From: an uncultured Caulobacterales bacterium
Lineage (GTDB): Bacteria; Pseudomonadota; Alphaproteobacteria; Caulobacterales; Maricaulaceae
Direction: 5' to 3'
DNA length: 64,000 nt
Assembly: GCA_938009235.1 (NCBI GenBank)
Contig: CALLIK010000007.1
Span: 496,001 to 560,000 of the forward strand
The notes under the pieces were generated by a model. It was not told where the DNA came from. It did not search any database and saw only the letters and a program-made list of their open reading frames with translations. Positions 17,615 to 26,855 of this stretch are shown here, piece by piece. The position numbers and the translations under genes were made by a program. Positions within the stretch are counted from its first letter, which is position 1. Every line of letters begins with the position of its first letter.

Positions 17615-18409
17615 TCTAATGAGATCAAATATGTTTTTACAATCTGTGTTGAAGTAGATTGTGGATTTGTCTGAACATATTTCGACTCTTTTTAGAGATA
17701 TATTTAAGAGTGAAATAGCATTCTTACATGTCTATGCTAGTTTTTCTACTTCCTCTTATTCCCATTGCTTATAAGTATTTTTGGTGCCTTTGAGATTTCA
17801 CTCTGTTTTGCCGTTTGATGGACGGCCAAAAATTATTGTAGCAGATGCGTATGGGCTAGCGAAAGCATAGCCACTTTGAAAAATTCTTACTTTTCCCTGT
17901 GGAGCTCTCACGCCGCTCTCCACTACTTTATCGAATAGTTTTGAATACCCGTGCTTTCGGTCGCTGTCCCATTCAGACCTTGCTTGTGACCTCGCTTGAA
18001 CGATGAACGCCCAATTTTTGAGAAGGGCTTCCGTCTTTAGACCGGTACGCGTTGACCTGACCTTAAAAGCCACACCATTGACAGCTTCTAATTTTGGTTC
18101 AGTCCGTTACTTTGCGGAACGTGTTTTTTGTAGGAATGAAACAATCTCAATTGCGGGCATTACCATAACTACGTGTACGACACCGATCTAATGCGGAATT
18201 GGGGTGATGCTGACATAATGGTATCTTGGTAAATAGGCCTTCATTATTCAAATTCATATAAAACTCCCGGTAATTAAATACTCTTTATGTTTAATGCATC
18301 CAGTTAGAGGAGCGTTAACGTCCATTAAAATAACATCAACGCCAGCTTAGCTTATTATAAACCGTTATCTGTCAAAAGTGTCCCATAATTAGAAAACATC
18401 TAAGTGTGA
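17615..18409. other. Gene-poor stretch downstream of tRNA-Leu
   Basis: 795 bp between the tRNA and the secretion operon. The only open frames are 17798-18073 on the minus strand (91 codons, GTG start, no ribosome binding site) and 18003-18191 on the plus strand. The minus-strand frame has a plausible protein composition (LFDKVVESGVRAPQGKVRIF) and could be the remnant of a gene. No integrase and no second copy of the tRNA 3' end is visible. The last ~150 bp should carry the promoter of the secretion operon. Confidence 0.5.
17798..18073 (-). CDS. Possible small or remnant hypothetical gene
   Basis: A 91-codon open frame starting with GTG and lacking a clear ribosome binding site. The translation is basic and balanced in composition and does not look like an antisense artefact of a known gene, since no gene lies opposite. 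No family is recognised and no membrane or signal segment is present. It may be a decayed piece of a former insertion behind the tRNA gene. Kept at low confidence. Confidence 0.25.
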   Translation of the reverse strand: MAFKVRSTRTGLKTEALLKNWAFIVQARSQARSEWDSDRKHGYSKLFDKVVESGVRAPQGKVRIFQSGYAFASPYASATIIFGRPSNGKTE

Positions 18410-20272
18410 ATGTTGAAAACTATATCCAAAAATAAGGCCGTTAGGGCTGCCAATTCGCCTGTGCGAGAGACTCTCTATTCCATGCGTAAAGCATGGGTGG
18501 GCGTTGGGTTGCTTAGTCTGTTCGTCAATGTCTTGATGCTGACGGGGCCACTTTATATGCTCCAAGTTTATGACCGTGTCATAACCAGTCAAAGCATGTC
18601 GACCTTAGTTGTTTTATCCATTTTGATGGTCGCAATGTACGCATTTATGGGCCTTATGGATTTTTTACGGTCACGCATTCTTGTGCGTATTGGTAATTAC
18701 GTGGAAAGCGAGTTGAGCGCGCCGATATTCAAATCTTGGTTGTCACAGGGCGTCAAAGGCAAGGCTGCGCCAGGGCAACGCCCTTTACAAAGTCTAACAG
18801 TCTTAAAACGTTTTCTAACAGGGCCTTCGCCGACTACATTTTTTGATATCCCTTGGACGCCTATCTATATAGCAGTCATCTTCATGATCGACTGGACGCT
18901 AGGCGTGTTTGCGATCTTTGGCGCTCTTGTTGTTCTTGCAATCGCAATTGTTGCTGAGCTGCGGACACGGAAAAAAGAAACGGAGTCACACTCGGCCCGT
19001 TCTAATAGTCAGGTCTTTACTCAGAAAATTTACTCAAATTCTGAAGCCGTCATTTCGATGGGTATGGTTGGGGATATGACTGAAAGATGGAACCGCATGA
19101 AAAGTGCTGGTGACGCGAGTGATTTATCCGCAAGTGATATTTCTGGCGGGGCCACAGCCGTTTCAAAAGCGTTCCGAATGTTTCTACAGTCTGCCATTCT
19201 TGGGCTAGGTGCAGCTTTAGCTGTTCAACAAATTGTCTCCCCAGGCGCTATGATCGCAGGGTCAATCATTTTGGGCCGCGCTTTAGCGCCGATCCAAATG
19301 GTCATTGGCCAGTGGAGAGGCTACATTCAAACTAAAAGCGCGTATCGAGACTTAAATAGTTTCTATGAAAATTTACCAGAGGCAGTTGAGAAAGTAACTC
19401 TGCCGACGCCAACTGGAAAATTAAGCATTCAAAATCTTTCAGCGGGACCTCCTGGTGCGAAGACAGCTTCACTAAAAGGTTTGAATTTTGATTTGATGCC
19501 AGGTGATGGACTCTGTGTCCTCGGACATAGCGGGTCTGGCAAGTCTTCGCTCGCACGCCTTCTTGTTGGGATTTGGATGCCCCAAATGGGGTCAGTGAGG
19601 CTTGATGGCGCGACATTCGACCAATGGGCAAATGATGACCTTGGGAAACATATTGGGTATTTACCGCAAACGGTAGAATTATTCGATGGTACTGTTGGTG
19701 AGAATATCTCACGGTTTAGGCCAAAAGTTGTTTCAGACTCTATTATCCGTGCAGCTCAAATCGCTGGCCTCCATGAATTTGTTCTTAGCCTTCCTGATGG
19801 ATATAGTACAAAATTAGGCACTGGCGGCATTGTGCTGTCTGTCGGACAAATTCAACGTGTAGCATTGGCGCGCGCTGTATTTGGTGATCCGTGTTTGGTC
19901 GTACTCGACGAACCTAACTCAAATCTGGACGCACAGGGCGACAAAGCGCTTAATGAAGCCATTCAATATATGCGCAGTCAGCGTAAAACTGTGATCATTG
20001 TCTCTCATCGACCAACGGCTATGGCTGCGGTAAACAAAGTACTTGTTCTAAATGGGGGGCAGCAAGAAAAATTTGGACTGCGGGACGAGGTTATCAAGAC
20101 AGGAAATCGCATTCCGACTGAACACACGATGACACAAATACAACGTGCGCAACATCAAGCCCGCCAAATGCAGCAAGCGCACCAAGCGTCACAGGCTCAT
20201 CAACATCAAAATCCAGGTGTGAATGTGGGCCGCGTTATTCCTGAAAACCCATATCTAAGTAAACGGGCGTAA
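18410..20272 (+). CDS. Type I secretion ABC transporter, permease-ATPase (PrtD/RsaD type)
   Basis: A 620-residue inner membrane exporter combining a six-helix permease domain (residues ~30-320) with an ATPase domain. The N-terminal region has MLTGPLYMLQVYDRVITSQS, a signature of the PrtD/AprD/RsaD class that exports RTX proteins and lacks a C39 peptidase domain. Walker A is GHSGSGKSS and Walker B is CLVVLDEPNSNLDA, typical of the class. The ABC signature is LSVGQ at 476-480, with valine where glycine is usual. The last ~60 residues form a Q/H/A-rich tail (QARQMQQAHQASQAHQHQN). The stop codon overlaps the next start by one base, so ABC, adaptor and outer membrane genes form one coupled operon. 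Confidence 0.95.
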   Translation: MLKTISKNKAVRAANSPVRETLYSMRKAWVGVGLLSLFVNVLMLTGPLYMLQVYDRVITSQSMSTLVVLSILMVAMYAFMGLMDFLRSRILVRIGNYVESELSAPIFKSWLSQGVKGKAAPGQRPLQSLTVLKRFLTGPSPTTFFDIPWTPIYIAVIFMIDWTLGVFAIFGALVVLAIAIVAELRTRKKETESHSARSNSQVFTQKIYSNSEAVISMGMVGDMTERWNRMKSAGDASDLSASDISGGATAVSKAFRMFLQSAILGLGAALAVQQIVSPGAMIAGSIILGRALAPIQMVIGQWRGYIQTKSAYRDLNSFYENLPEAVEKVTLPTPTGKLSIQNLSAGPPGAKTASLKGLNFDLMPGDGLCVLGHSGSGKSSLARLLVGIWMPQMGSVRLDGATFDQWANDDLGKHIGYLPQTVELFDGTVGENISRFRPKVVSDSIIRAAQIAGLHEFVLSLPDGYSTKLGTGGIVLSVGQIQRVALARAVFGDPCLVVLDEPNSNLDAQGDKALNEAIQYMRSQRKTVIIVSHRPTAMAAVNKVLVLNGGQQEKFGLRDEVIKTGNRIPTEHTMTQIQRAQHQARQMQQAHQASQAHQHQNPGVNVGRVIPENPYLSKRA

Positions 20273-21588
20273 TGATGGCTAAGCAATCCTCACATATGCA
20301 GTTTCAGTCACTGAATAAGTACCTACGCTTTAGTTACATTAGTTTGTTTTTGTTGGTGTTTATTATTGGCGGTTGGATGTTTTTTGCCAAAATACAAGGT
20401 GCTGTTATCGCCACTGGCCAAGTAGCAGTCGAAGGGAAACCTAAAATCGTTCAGCATCTAGAGGGTGGTATCGTAAGTAATATTGCGGTCAAAGAGGGAG
20501 ATGTGGTCACAAAGGGTCAAGTCGTTCTTAACTTAGATTCAACAATTTTGAACGCCAACCTTGATGCGGCTCAAACAAATTATTTTGAAAATGAAGCGCT
20601 CATGAGTCGCCTCATGGCTGAGAACATGGGGCAAGAGCAAATACCTTGGTCCAATAGCTTAATTCATAAACGTGCTTCGACACCACGTTTAGGTTTAGCC
20701 ATGACGGGTCAAGATCAGCTGTTCTATGCACGCCGTAGGGCTCTTGAAGGGGAAGTGAATCAGTTTGTTCAGCGTATTGAGCAATTAAAAGATGAAGATA
20801 AAGGCCTTGTCTCTGAAATTGAATTTACACGCTCTGAGCTTCGCCTCGTAGAGCAAGAGTATAGTAAACTTTCAGACCTTCTAAACCAAAATTTGATTTC
20901 CCGTGACCGTGTTACAAGTTTGCAACGTGATCGTACGCGTTTACTGAATGCAGTTGCAAAGTTAGATTCGCGTAGATCCGGCATAACTAACTCTATTGCT
21001 GAATCTAAAATTCAAATTTCTCAAGTTCAGAGACTTCGTGATGAACAAGTTCTCACAGATTTACGCCTAGCCCAAACTAAGGCTGATAACTTCTCGGAAA
21101 CCCTAAAGACGATCTCGAGTAAATCAAAACTAGTACGGATCAAAGCTCCAGTTTCTGGTGTTGTGCATGAAATGACTGTGTCGACTGTTGGCGGTGTGGT
21201 CGCACCTGGGCAAGAAATTATGCAAATCATCCCAGCGAGGGAGAAGCTTGTGATTTCTGCTCATGTGATGCCATCTGATCTTGACCAAGTAACATTAGGT
21301 CAAGGCACGAATGTAATATTTTCTTCGCTGAAGCAAAGCTTAGCACCGGAACTTGACGGCACAGTTTCATATATTTCCGCAGATAACTTAGTCGATCCAA
21401 TAACGGGCTCTCCTTACTTTCTTGTTGAGGTTGAAATTGCAGAAAATCAAATTCCTAAACTTAATGGTCAGTCATTGATTGCTGGGATGCCTGCCGATAT
21501 TTTTATCCAAACTGAGAGTAGATCTGTTCTGAATTATTTGTTGGAGCCGTTAAAGAACACACTCAAAAAGACAATGCGGGATGGCTAG
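20272..21588 (+). CDS. Type I secretion membrane fusion protein, HlyD family
   Basis: A 438-residue periplasmic adaptor linking the ABC exporter to the outer membrane channel. One membrane anchor near residues 20-40 (FLLVFIIGGWMFFAKIQGAV) is followed by a lipoyl-type half motif (VIATGQVAVEGKPKIVQHLE, then GGIVSNIAVKEGDVV). A long coiled-coil hairpin (~95-280), the second lipoyl half (RIKAPVSGVVHEMTVST) and a beta-barrel domain ending in AGMPADIFIQTESRS complete the family layout. The start overlaps the stop of the ABC gene and its own end overlaps the next gene by eight bases. Confidence 0.95.
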   Translation: MMAKQSSHMQFQSLNKYLRFSYISLFLLVFIIGGWMFFAKIQGAVIATGQVAVEGKPKIVQHLEGGIVSNIAVKEGDVVTKGQVVLNLDSTILNANLDAAQTNYFENEALMSRLMAENMGQEQIPWSNSLIHKRASTPRLGLAMTGQDQLFYARRRALEGEVNQFVQRIEQLKDEDKGLVSEIEFTRSELRLVEQEYSKLSDLLNQNLISRDRVTSLQRDRTRLLNAVAKLDSRRSGITNSIAESKIQISQVQRLRDEQVLTDLRLAQTKADNFSETLKTISSKSKLVRIKAPVSGVVHEMTVSTVGGVVAPGQEIMQIIPAREKLVISAHVMPSDLDQVTLGQGTNVIFSSLKQSLAPELDGTVSYISADNLVDPITGSPYFLVEVEIAENQIPKLNGQSLIAGMPADIFIQTESRSVLNYLLEPLKNTLKKTMRDG

Positions 21589-23329
21589 TTTGATGAGAAA
21601 CTTGATGCAAAATCCGAGCGTGAGAGCGTTGATCGTGGCAAGTTTAAGCCTAGGTTTCACAGCTTGTACGGTGGGAGGCGAGACAACTCATTTGCAACAT
21701 CAAGATATGAGCAGTATGATAGAGGCTAGATACATGTCTGGCTTTGCGGCTCAGAATAAAGAGCAAGAGCCTTATGTATTGTTAGCTCAAAATAATGCGA
21801 CTCCACACCTGAGAGGCATGTTGCCGCCTTCACATCACTTGGATGAACAATATTACCCAAATTATCAAACTGGACCGTATAATCACGGTGTTCCAAATGC
21901 TCGACAACAGCATAATGCCATCACAAGACAAAACTTTAGCTATCAGCTTGATCAGTCGTTAAGCGTGCCGGTGCAACAACATGTCGTGAGTCCTCAAGCG
22001 GATATTGCCTCTACTTATAACCAAAACTATGGCGTAGCGCAGACTCCGAATTGGGGCATGAACTCAGGCGCTGAGCCGCAGTATTTTGCATCGCCAGAAC
22101 CCAAAACTTCTTATACGCCACATTTAATTGTAAATACAGTCAAGCAGTCGGTGAATACCGCGCGGTCCCAATCTCCGCGCGTGGCGATTGAAGGTTTGAA
22201 AATACAAGAAGCAGAAGAAAGCTATGCTCAGGCTAAAGCACAAAGTAGATTCAAATTGAGCCTAGATGGCGTCGCTGGCATTAGTCAAAGTGAAACAAAT
22301 TTTGCCGTTGTGAATAGAACTGATTCCGATACGCGTTTGCAACGGTCTGCAAGCCTTGATCTTTCACTGCCAATTTTCCAAGGCGGCGGTATTCGAGCTC
22401 AAAAAAATGTGGCTAAAACTGGAATTGAGACAGCTCGAGCTAATTTCGATATTGTACAAAGTGCAGTTTCTCAAGAAACAGCTATTGCCCATCTGAACGT
22501 CATTCGTGATCGTGAGTTAATCCAAATTTATAAGCGAAATGTTGACCTTTTGGAAAATCAAAAACAGACAGTGCAGGCTCTTGTGAGAGCTGGTGAGAGT
22601 ACTGTAGCAGATGAAGCTATCATTGAAGCCCGCCTAGCGTCGATTCAAGCGCGTTTGGAGCTAGCAGGGTCTGATCTTGCTGCCAGTGAAAGTAGCTACA
22701 AGAAACTCGTAGGTCGTCCTGCGCCGCGGCTTATGCCCGTGGGTTCTGTTGAGTTACCTAATTCCCTTCAAGAGATTAAAGATGCGGTTAAGCGCAATAA
22801 CGCACAGCTTAGATCCGTAGAAACACAGGCTGAAGCAGCTTTTCACAATATTGCTGTTGCTAAATCATTGGGTCGACCAAAATTGTCTCTTCAAGGTGTT
22901 TTAAGGGCCGGAGAAGGGCAGTCTGAAACTATCCGCCGTAGCTCTGCCGCTGAAGTTTTGTTGAACCTTAATGTACCTTTATTGTCAGGGGGCGAAAATA
23001 AATCTCGCGTGCGTCAAGCGGCTTTGGCGCAATCACGCGCTATTCTTGAGACACGTGAGCTACATAATAACCTTAATGAGAGATTAGAACAACTTTGGGG
23101 AGCTGTTCAATCTGCGCGCCGTAGTAAAGTGCCTAATCAAGCTCAAAAAACCGCATCATTGAGGGCTTATGAGGTGATTAATAAGCAAAGAGCTGCTGGC
23201 CTAGCAACATCACTTGATGTTCTGTCTGTCGAGCAATCATTGCTTGATGCTGAAATAAACATCCTTGAGGCTCAAACGAAAGAAGATATTTCGCGCTTTC
23301 AGCTGTTGGGCTTAATGGGCGCGATCTAA
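21581..23329 (+). CDS. TolC-family outer membrane channel with lipobox and long N-terminal extension
   Basis: A 582-residue outer membrane efflux protein for the type I system. The OEP/TolC domain starts near residue 185 (IVNTVKQSVNTARSQSPRVA) and shows the twin repeat of this family, with AEESYAQAKAQSRFKLSLDG and later FHNIAVAKSLGRPKLSLQG. Before it is an unusual ~155-residue stretch rich in Q, N, H, Y and P. The N-terminus has a lipobox-like LGFTAC with cysteine at residue 29, so the protein may be lipidated, as is known for OprM-type channels. The extension has no recognisable fold. The gene overlaps the adaptor gene by eight bases and is followed 87 bp later by the first substrate gene. 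Confidence 0.9.
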   Translation: MASLMRNLMQNPSVRALIVASLSLGFTACTVGGETTHLQHQDMSSMIEARYMSGFAAQNKEQEPYVLLAQNNATPHLRGMLPPSHHLDEQYYPNYQTGPYNHGVPNARQQHNAITRQNFSYQLDQSLSVPVQQHVVSPQADIASTYNQNYGVAQTPNWGMNSGAEPQYFASPEPKTSYTPHLIVNTVKQSVNTARSQSPRVAIEGLKIQEAEESYAQAKAQSRFKLSLDGVAGISQSETNFAVVNRTDSDTRLQRSASLDLSLPIFQGGGIRAQKNVAKTGIETARANFDIVQSAVSQETAIAHLNVIRDRELIQIYKRNVDLLENQKQTVQALVRAGESTVADEAIIEARLASIQARLELAGSDLAASESSYKKLVGRPAPRLMPVGSVELPNSLQEIKDAVKRNNAQLRSVETQAEAAFHNIAVAKSLGRPKLSLQGVLRAGEGQSETIRRSSAAEVLLNLNVPLLSGGENKSRVRQAALAQSRAILETRELHNNLNERLEQLWGAVQSARRSKVPNQAQKTASLRAYEVINKQRAAGLATSLDVLSVEQSLLDAEINILEAQTKEDISRFQLLGLMGAI

Positions 23330-23416
23330 GTGTTGCTTTAAAACATTTAAGTCCTTGGACTGGCACAACATTTGCTACTTCTCAGTTAATTGAGAATTAA
23401 CAAGAGGTTTAGCTAC

Positions 23417-24733
23417 GTGACAGTTTTTTTATATGAAGCAGGAAATAACACTTACAGAGGAAACTCTGGGGGATATGATCAAGTTGATTATGATGCTCCA
23501 CTTTCAGAGTTTTCAATTTTTACTAACGCAAATGGAAGCGTAACAATTAGCCATCCTACATTAGGCACAGATAAATTATACAATATTGATGGTATATGGT
23601 CTGATGCAGATCAATCTTGGTATTCCATCGAAGATGCTATTTCTCTTACAAGTAACTCAGACGGCAATGGTTTGGTTCCTGGGCCTGGCGCTAGTCCGAT
23701 TCCGACTACTCCTGAAACAGATTTCACTGTTGACGAGTGGGGCGTAATGCGCGGAACAAATGCTAATGACGTTATGAATGACACAGCCGACGCGAACTCA
23801 CTTTATGGCGGACGCGGCAATGATACTTTAAACGGTACGGCAAATGAGTACACCCAAGCTGAATATGACGGCGCATCATCTGATTACACGTTTACGCAAA
23901 ATTCTAATGGCACTACAACAGTGACTCACCCAACATGGGGAACTGACACATTGACAAATGTTGATGGTTTCTGGTTCCAAGGTGAGCAGCAATGGTATGC
24001 GTTAGAAGACTTAATAGATGGAAACGCAGCACCAGATAATACACCTCAAGATGATCCAGCTGATGATCCTGCTGATGACACGGGTACAGGCGTTCTTATC
24101 GATGGTGTTATTACAGGATCCCATGATGTGAATGATACTCTGATTGGAGACGGCGCAAATAATACGTTTTTTGCAGGTCGCGGCACGGACGTCATTACTG
24201 GTGGCGCGGGTAATGATACACTTAACGTCGATGGCGACATCTTTGAGTGGACATTCTCGGCCAATAATGATGGGTCTGTGACAATGACGCATCCGACATG
24301 GGGTGAAAACACGCTTGTTGGTATTGAGCAAATTCTCTCACAACGCGCGGGTGAAGTGTTCTCAATCGATGAGGCCATCGCCGCAACCGACGGTCTGCCG
24401 CGTTTCCGTCTTGATAATGATAATGTTATCAACGGAACAAATGGTAATGATAACATCCAAGGCGGCGCAGACGTTCAAGGGTTCTATGGCGGGACAGGGA
24501 ATGATGTCTACTTCGGTACAGATGCCTTTGAACAGGTTAATTATGACGGTGCTAGATCTGAGTATAACATAACTGAGAACAATAATGGGTCGATCACAGT
24601 TGATCACGCTATTTGGGGAACAGATACCCTAAGCGACATTGACGGCTTGGTATTCACTGGCGTCGAACCTGGTGTTGGAGGCGCGCAAAGCGCAGCATTC
24701 GAATTCATCGCTACGGATGATTTGTTCGCTTAA
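23417..24733 (+). CDS. RTX-related secreted protein 1, built from four ~55-residue modules
   Basis: A 438-residue acidic, cysteine-free protein, probably exported by the adjacent type I system. Its main feature is a module repeated four times (residues ~22-77, 147-201, 268-321, 373-414), with the pattern Q-x-x-Y-D-x-x-x-S-E/D-Y/F, N-G-S/T-x-T-V/I-x-H-P-T-W-G-T-D-T-L and I-D-G-x-W. Between modules lie only a few RTX nonapeptides ([24 protein letters not shown]). The C-terminus FIATDDLFA fits a type I secretion signal. GTG 23417 is chosen as start: AAGAGG lies eight bases before it, and VTVFLYEAGNN aligns with the N-terminus [11 protein letters not shown] of the downstream paralog. Function unknown; surface layer, adhesin or matrix protein are possibilities. 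Confidence 0.85.
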   Translation: MTVFLYEAGNNTYRGNSGGYDQVDYDAPLSEFSIFTNANGSVTISHPTLGTDKLYNIDGIWSDADQSWYSIEDAISLTSNSDGNGLVPGPGASPIPTTPETDFTVDEWGVMRGTNANDVMNDTADANSLYGGRGNDTLNGTANEYTQAEYDGASSDYTFTQNSNGTTTVTHPTWGTDTLTNVDGFWFQGEQQWYALEDLIDGNAAPDNTPQDDPADDPADDTGTGVLIDGVITGSHDVNDTLIGDGANNTFFAGRGTDVITGGAGNDTLNVDGDIFEWTFSANNDGSVTMTHPTWGENTLVGIEQILSQRAGEVFSIDEAIAATDGLPRFRLDNDNVINGTNGNDNIQGGADVQGFYGGTGNDVYFGTDAFEQVNYDGARSEYNITENNNGSITVDHAIWGTDTLSDIDGLVFTGVEPGVGGAQSAAFEFIATDDLFA

Positions 24734-25268
24734 GCGTACCAATGATAAAAACTCAGAAGCCGCCTCAAATATATGTTTGAGGCGGCCTTTGCTTTGGGAA
24801 TAATGACGCATTAAAAATGGGTTTAACTTTCTGCATCATGTTTCGTTTGATATTGAAGGTAATGGATATTGTTCTTCAGTATAAAAGTTTAAGCGTCGAG
24901 TAAGTTTGAAGAATTTTTCTAACCTTGTGGCTCATAACGATGAGTAACCTCAACCGCTGTTCAAGCGTAAATACTGAGTGTAGAATATGTGCGACCTGCT
25001 CTTGTGTGTGCCAAATTAGGAGCGGTCAGTGTTTTGCAATAGGATTCTGTGAGACGTTTAGCTGTGGGTCAAGTTTGTCCTGAGTTCATTATTTAATACG
25101 TAAAGATAGTTTGCGCCTTTTAAACTCAAATATGGAACATTTTTTATTCGCCTTACGGGGGTAAATTGGTTTTATATTCTATTTTCACACGATTCTGACG
25201 GTTTGGAATAGTCTTTGCATCTTGTACTTTGGTAAATGTTATCTTTTTCAACCATCTGGACGCTTTGT
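24734..25268. other. Intergenic stretch between the two RTX genes
   Basis: 535 bp without an open frame worth calling on either strand. It begins with a strong terminator (24759-24790), so the second RTX gene must have its own promoter in the remaining ~480 bp, which is A+T-rich. Apart from short hairpins such as CTCAT-AACG-ATGAG near 24930 nothing stands out. Confidence 0.6.
24759..24790 (+). terminator. Intrinsic terminator after RTX gene 1
   Basis: A perfect 11-bp stem (24759-24769 with 24776-24786, arms GCCGCCTCAAA and complement) closes a six-base loop and is followed by CTTTG. It separates the secretion operon plus first substrate from the second substrate gene. Confidence 0.85.
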
Positions 25269-26855
25269 ATGACAACTTTTTTAGATACAGCAGGAAATTC
25301 CATATATAATGGTATAGTCGGTCAATACGACCAAGTTGATTATGCTGCTCCTTTATCTGAATTTTCCATCTACCGAAATAGTAATGGGAGCGTTACCGTT
25401 TCGCACCCCACTCTCGGAACCGACACGCTATTTAATATAAACGAAATTTGCTCTGAAGCTGATCAGTCTGGGTACTCCATTGCTGACGCAATTTTACTGA
25501 CTGATAATGCAATTGTCGGCACCACCGGTAATGACACCCTCGAGGGCAGTCACGGGGATGATACCCTTGATGGTGGTAACGGAGCTGATGTCCTAAACGG
25601 GAATGAAGGGAATGATCGCCTAAATGGTGAGAATGGGCATGATATTCTTGACGGTGGAAGAGGGACTGACGTCCTGACCGGCGGTGAAGGGGATGATGTC
25701 CTAAATGGTGGTGATGGTTTGGACACCCTCAGCGGAGATAACGGAGATGACACCCTCGACGGCGGTAAGCGTAATGATGTCCTCGATGGTGGCAGAGGAA
25801 CGGATGTCCTAGATGGTGGGAACGGGGCTGATATCCTAAATGGTGGTGACGGTTTGGATACGCTTAACGGTGATAACGGGAACGATACCCTTGATGGTGG
25901 AAAGGGCAATGACGTCCTGAACGGCGGTAACGGTGTAGATACACTCATTGGCGGTAACGGAGCTGATATCTTAAATGGCGGTGCTGGTAATGATACTCTC
26001 CACGGTGGAAACGGTAACGATACGCTAAATGGTGATAATGGCCATGACACACTGAACGGCGATAACGGGAATGATACACTCGATGGCGGTAGAGGTACGG
26101 ATGTCCTGAACGGTGGTGAAGGAGATGATGTCCTAAATGGCGGTGATGGTTTGGACACGTTGAATGGCGATAACGGGAATGATACCCTTGATGGCGGTAA
26201 AGGAAATGATGTCCTCAACGGTGGCGCTGGGGTTGATATACTAAACGGTGGTAACGGAGCTGATATCCTAAACGGTGGTGACGGTGTGGACACACTTTAC
26301 GGCGAAAATGGAAACGATACTCTCGAGGGTGGTAAAGGGAATGATTTCCTCGACGGTGGCAACGGGAATGATACGCTCAATGGTGGTAACGGGAGCGATA
26401 CATTTTATGCAGGCCAAGGTGAGGATGTTATTATCGGCGGAGAAGGTCGGGATACGCTAAATATTGATGGCGATATCCGTGAGTGGACATTCACCGCTAA
26501 TGAAGATGGTTCTGTTACAATGACTCATCCGACATGGGGCGAGAACACATTGATCGGAGTTGAACAAATTTTCTCACAGAGTACAGGTTTCATGTTCACT
26601 CTTGATGCAGCTATATCTGTAACAGCTAGTAATGAAGCGACCCAAGTCGACGTTGATAGCGTATCAGGTGACGAAGTTTTCTTCGGTACAGACGCGTTTG
26701 AACAAGTCAAATTTGACGTCACACAGACTGATACTGGATCTACCAAAGTTGATCAGCCAATTTGGGGAACTGATATCCTAAATGAATTTGACGTTTCGGG
26801 TGCAGCGCAATCCGCACCAGTCGAATTCTTCGCTACGGATGATTTTTTTGCTTAA
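25269..26855 (+). CDS. RTX secreted protein 2 with 35 uninterrupted nonapeptide repeats
   Basis: A 528-residue, very acidic protein and likely substrate of the type I exporter. It shares its first ~75 residues with RTX protein 1 ([33 protein letters not shown]). Then come 35 consecutive Gly/Asp-rich nonapeptides of the form x-G-G-x-G-x-D-x-L, the calcium-binding beta-roll. After these follow a module homologous to the third of protein 1 ([20 protein letters not shown]) and a shortened version of the fourth. The C-terminus FFATDDFFA matches that of protein 1. ATG 25269 is taken because it aligns with the paralog. Calcium-triggered folding outside the cell is expected from the family; no catalytic domain is present. 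Confidence 0.9.
   Translation: MTTFLDTAGNSIYNGIVGQYDQVDYAAPLSEFSIYRNSNGSVTVSHPTLGTDTLFNINEICSEADQSGYSIADAILLTDNAIVGTTGNDTLEGSHGDDTLDGGNGADVLNGNEGNDRLNGENGHDILDGGRGTDVLTGGEGDDVLNGGDGLDTLSGDNGDDTLDGGKRNDVLDGGRGTDVLDGGNGADILNGGDGLDTLNGDNGNDTLDGGKGNDVLNGGNGVDTLIGGNGADILNGGAGNDTLHGGNGNDTLNGDNGHDTLNGDNGNDTLDGGRGTDVLNGGEGDDVLNGGDGLDTLNGDNGNDTLDGGKGNDVLNGGAGVDILNGGNGADILNGGDGVDTLYGENGNDTLEGGKGNDFLDGGNGNDTLNGGNGSDTFYAGQGEDVIIGGEGRDTLNIDGDIREWTFTANEDGSVTMTHPTWGENTLIGVEQIFSQSTGFMFTLDAAISVTASNEATQVDVDSVSGDEVFFGTDAFEQVKFDVTQTDTGSTKVDQPIWGTDILNEFDVSGAAQSAPVEFFATDDFFA
25515..26459 (+). repeat. 27-bp tandem RTX repeats, 35 units in phase
   Basis: The DNA repeats with a 27-base period encoding nonapeptides, with no frame or phase break from 25515 to 26459. 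A five-unit (135-bp) higher-order block recurs at 25650-25784, 25785-25919 and 26082-26216. Each block starts with DGGRGTDVL and ends with DGGK-(G/R)-NDVL. Confidence 0.9.

Noticed and set aside
17531-18409. Attachment-site duplication of the tRNA-Leu 3' end
   Set aside because: No second copy of the T-arm and acceptor sequence was found in the following stretch and no integrase gene is present.
25550-26293. 247-codon antisense frame across the RTX array
   Set aside because: The translation is a monotonous P/S/F repeat caused by the 27-bp period of the sense gene.
25515-26459. Regular 27-bp repeats resembling a CRISPR array
   Set aside because: The units are contiguous, have no unique spacers and encode RTX nonapeptides in a single frame.
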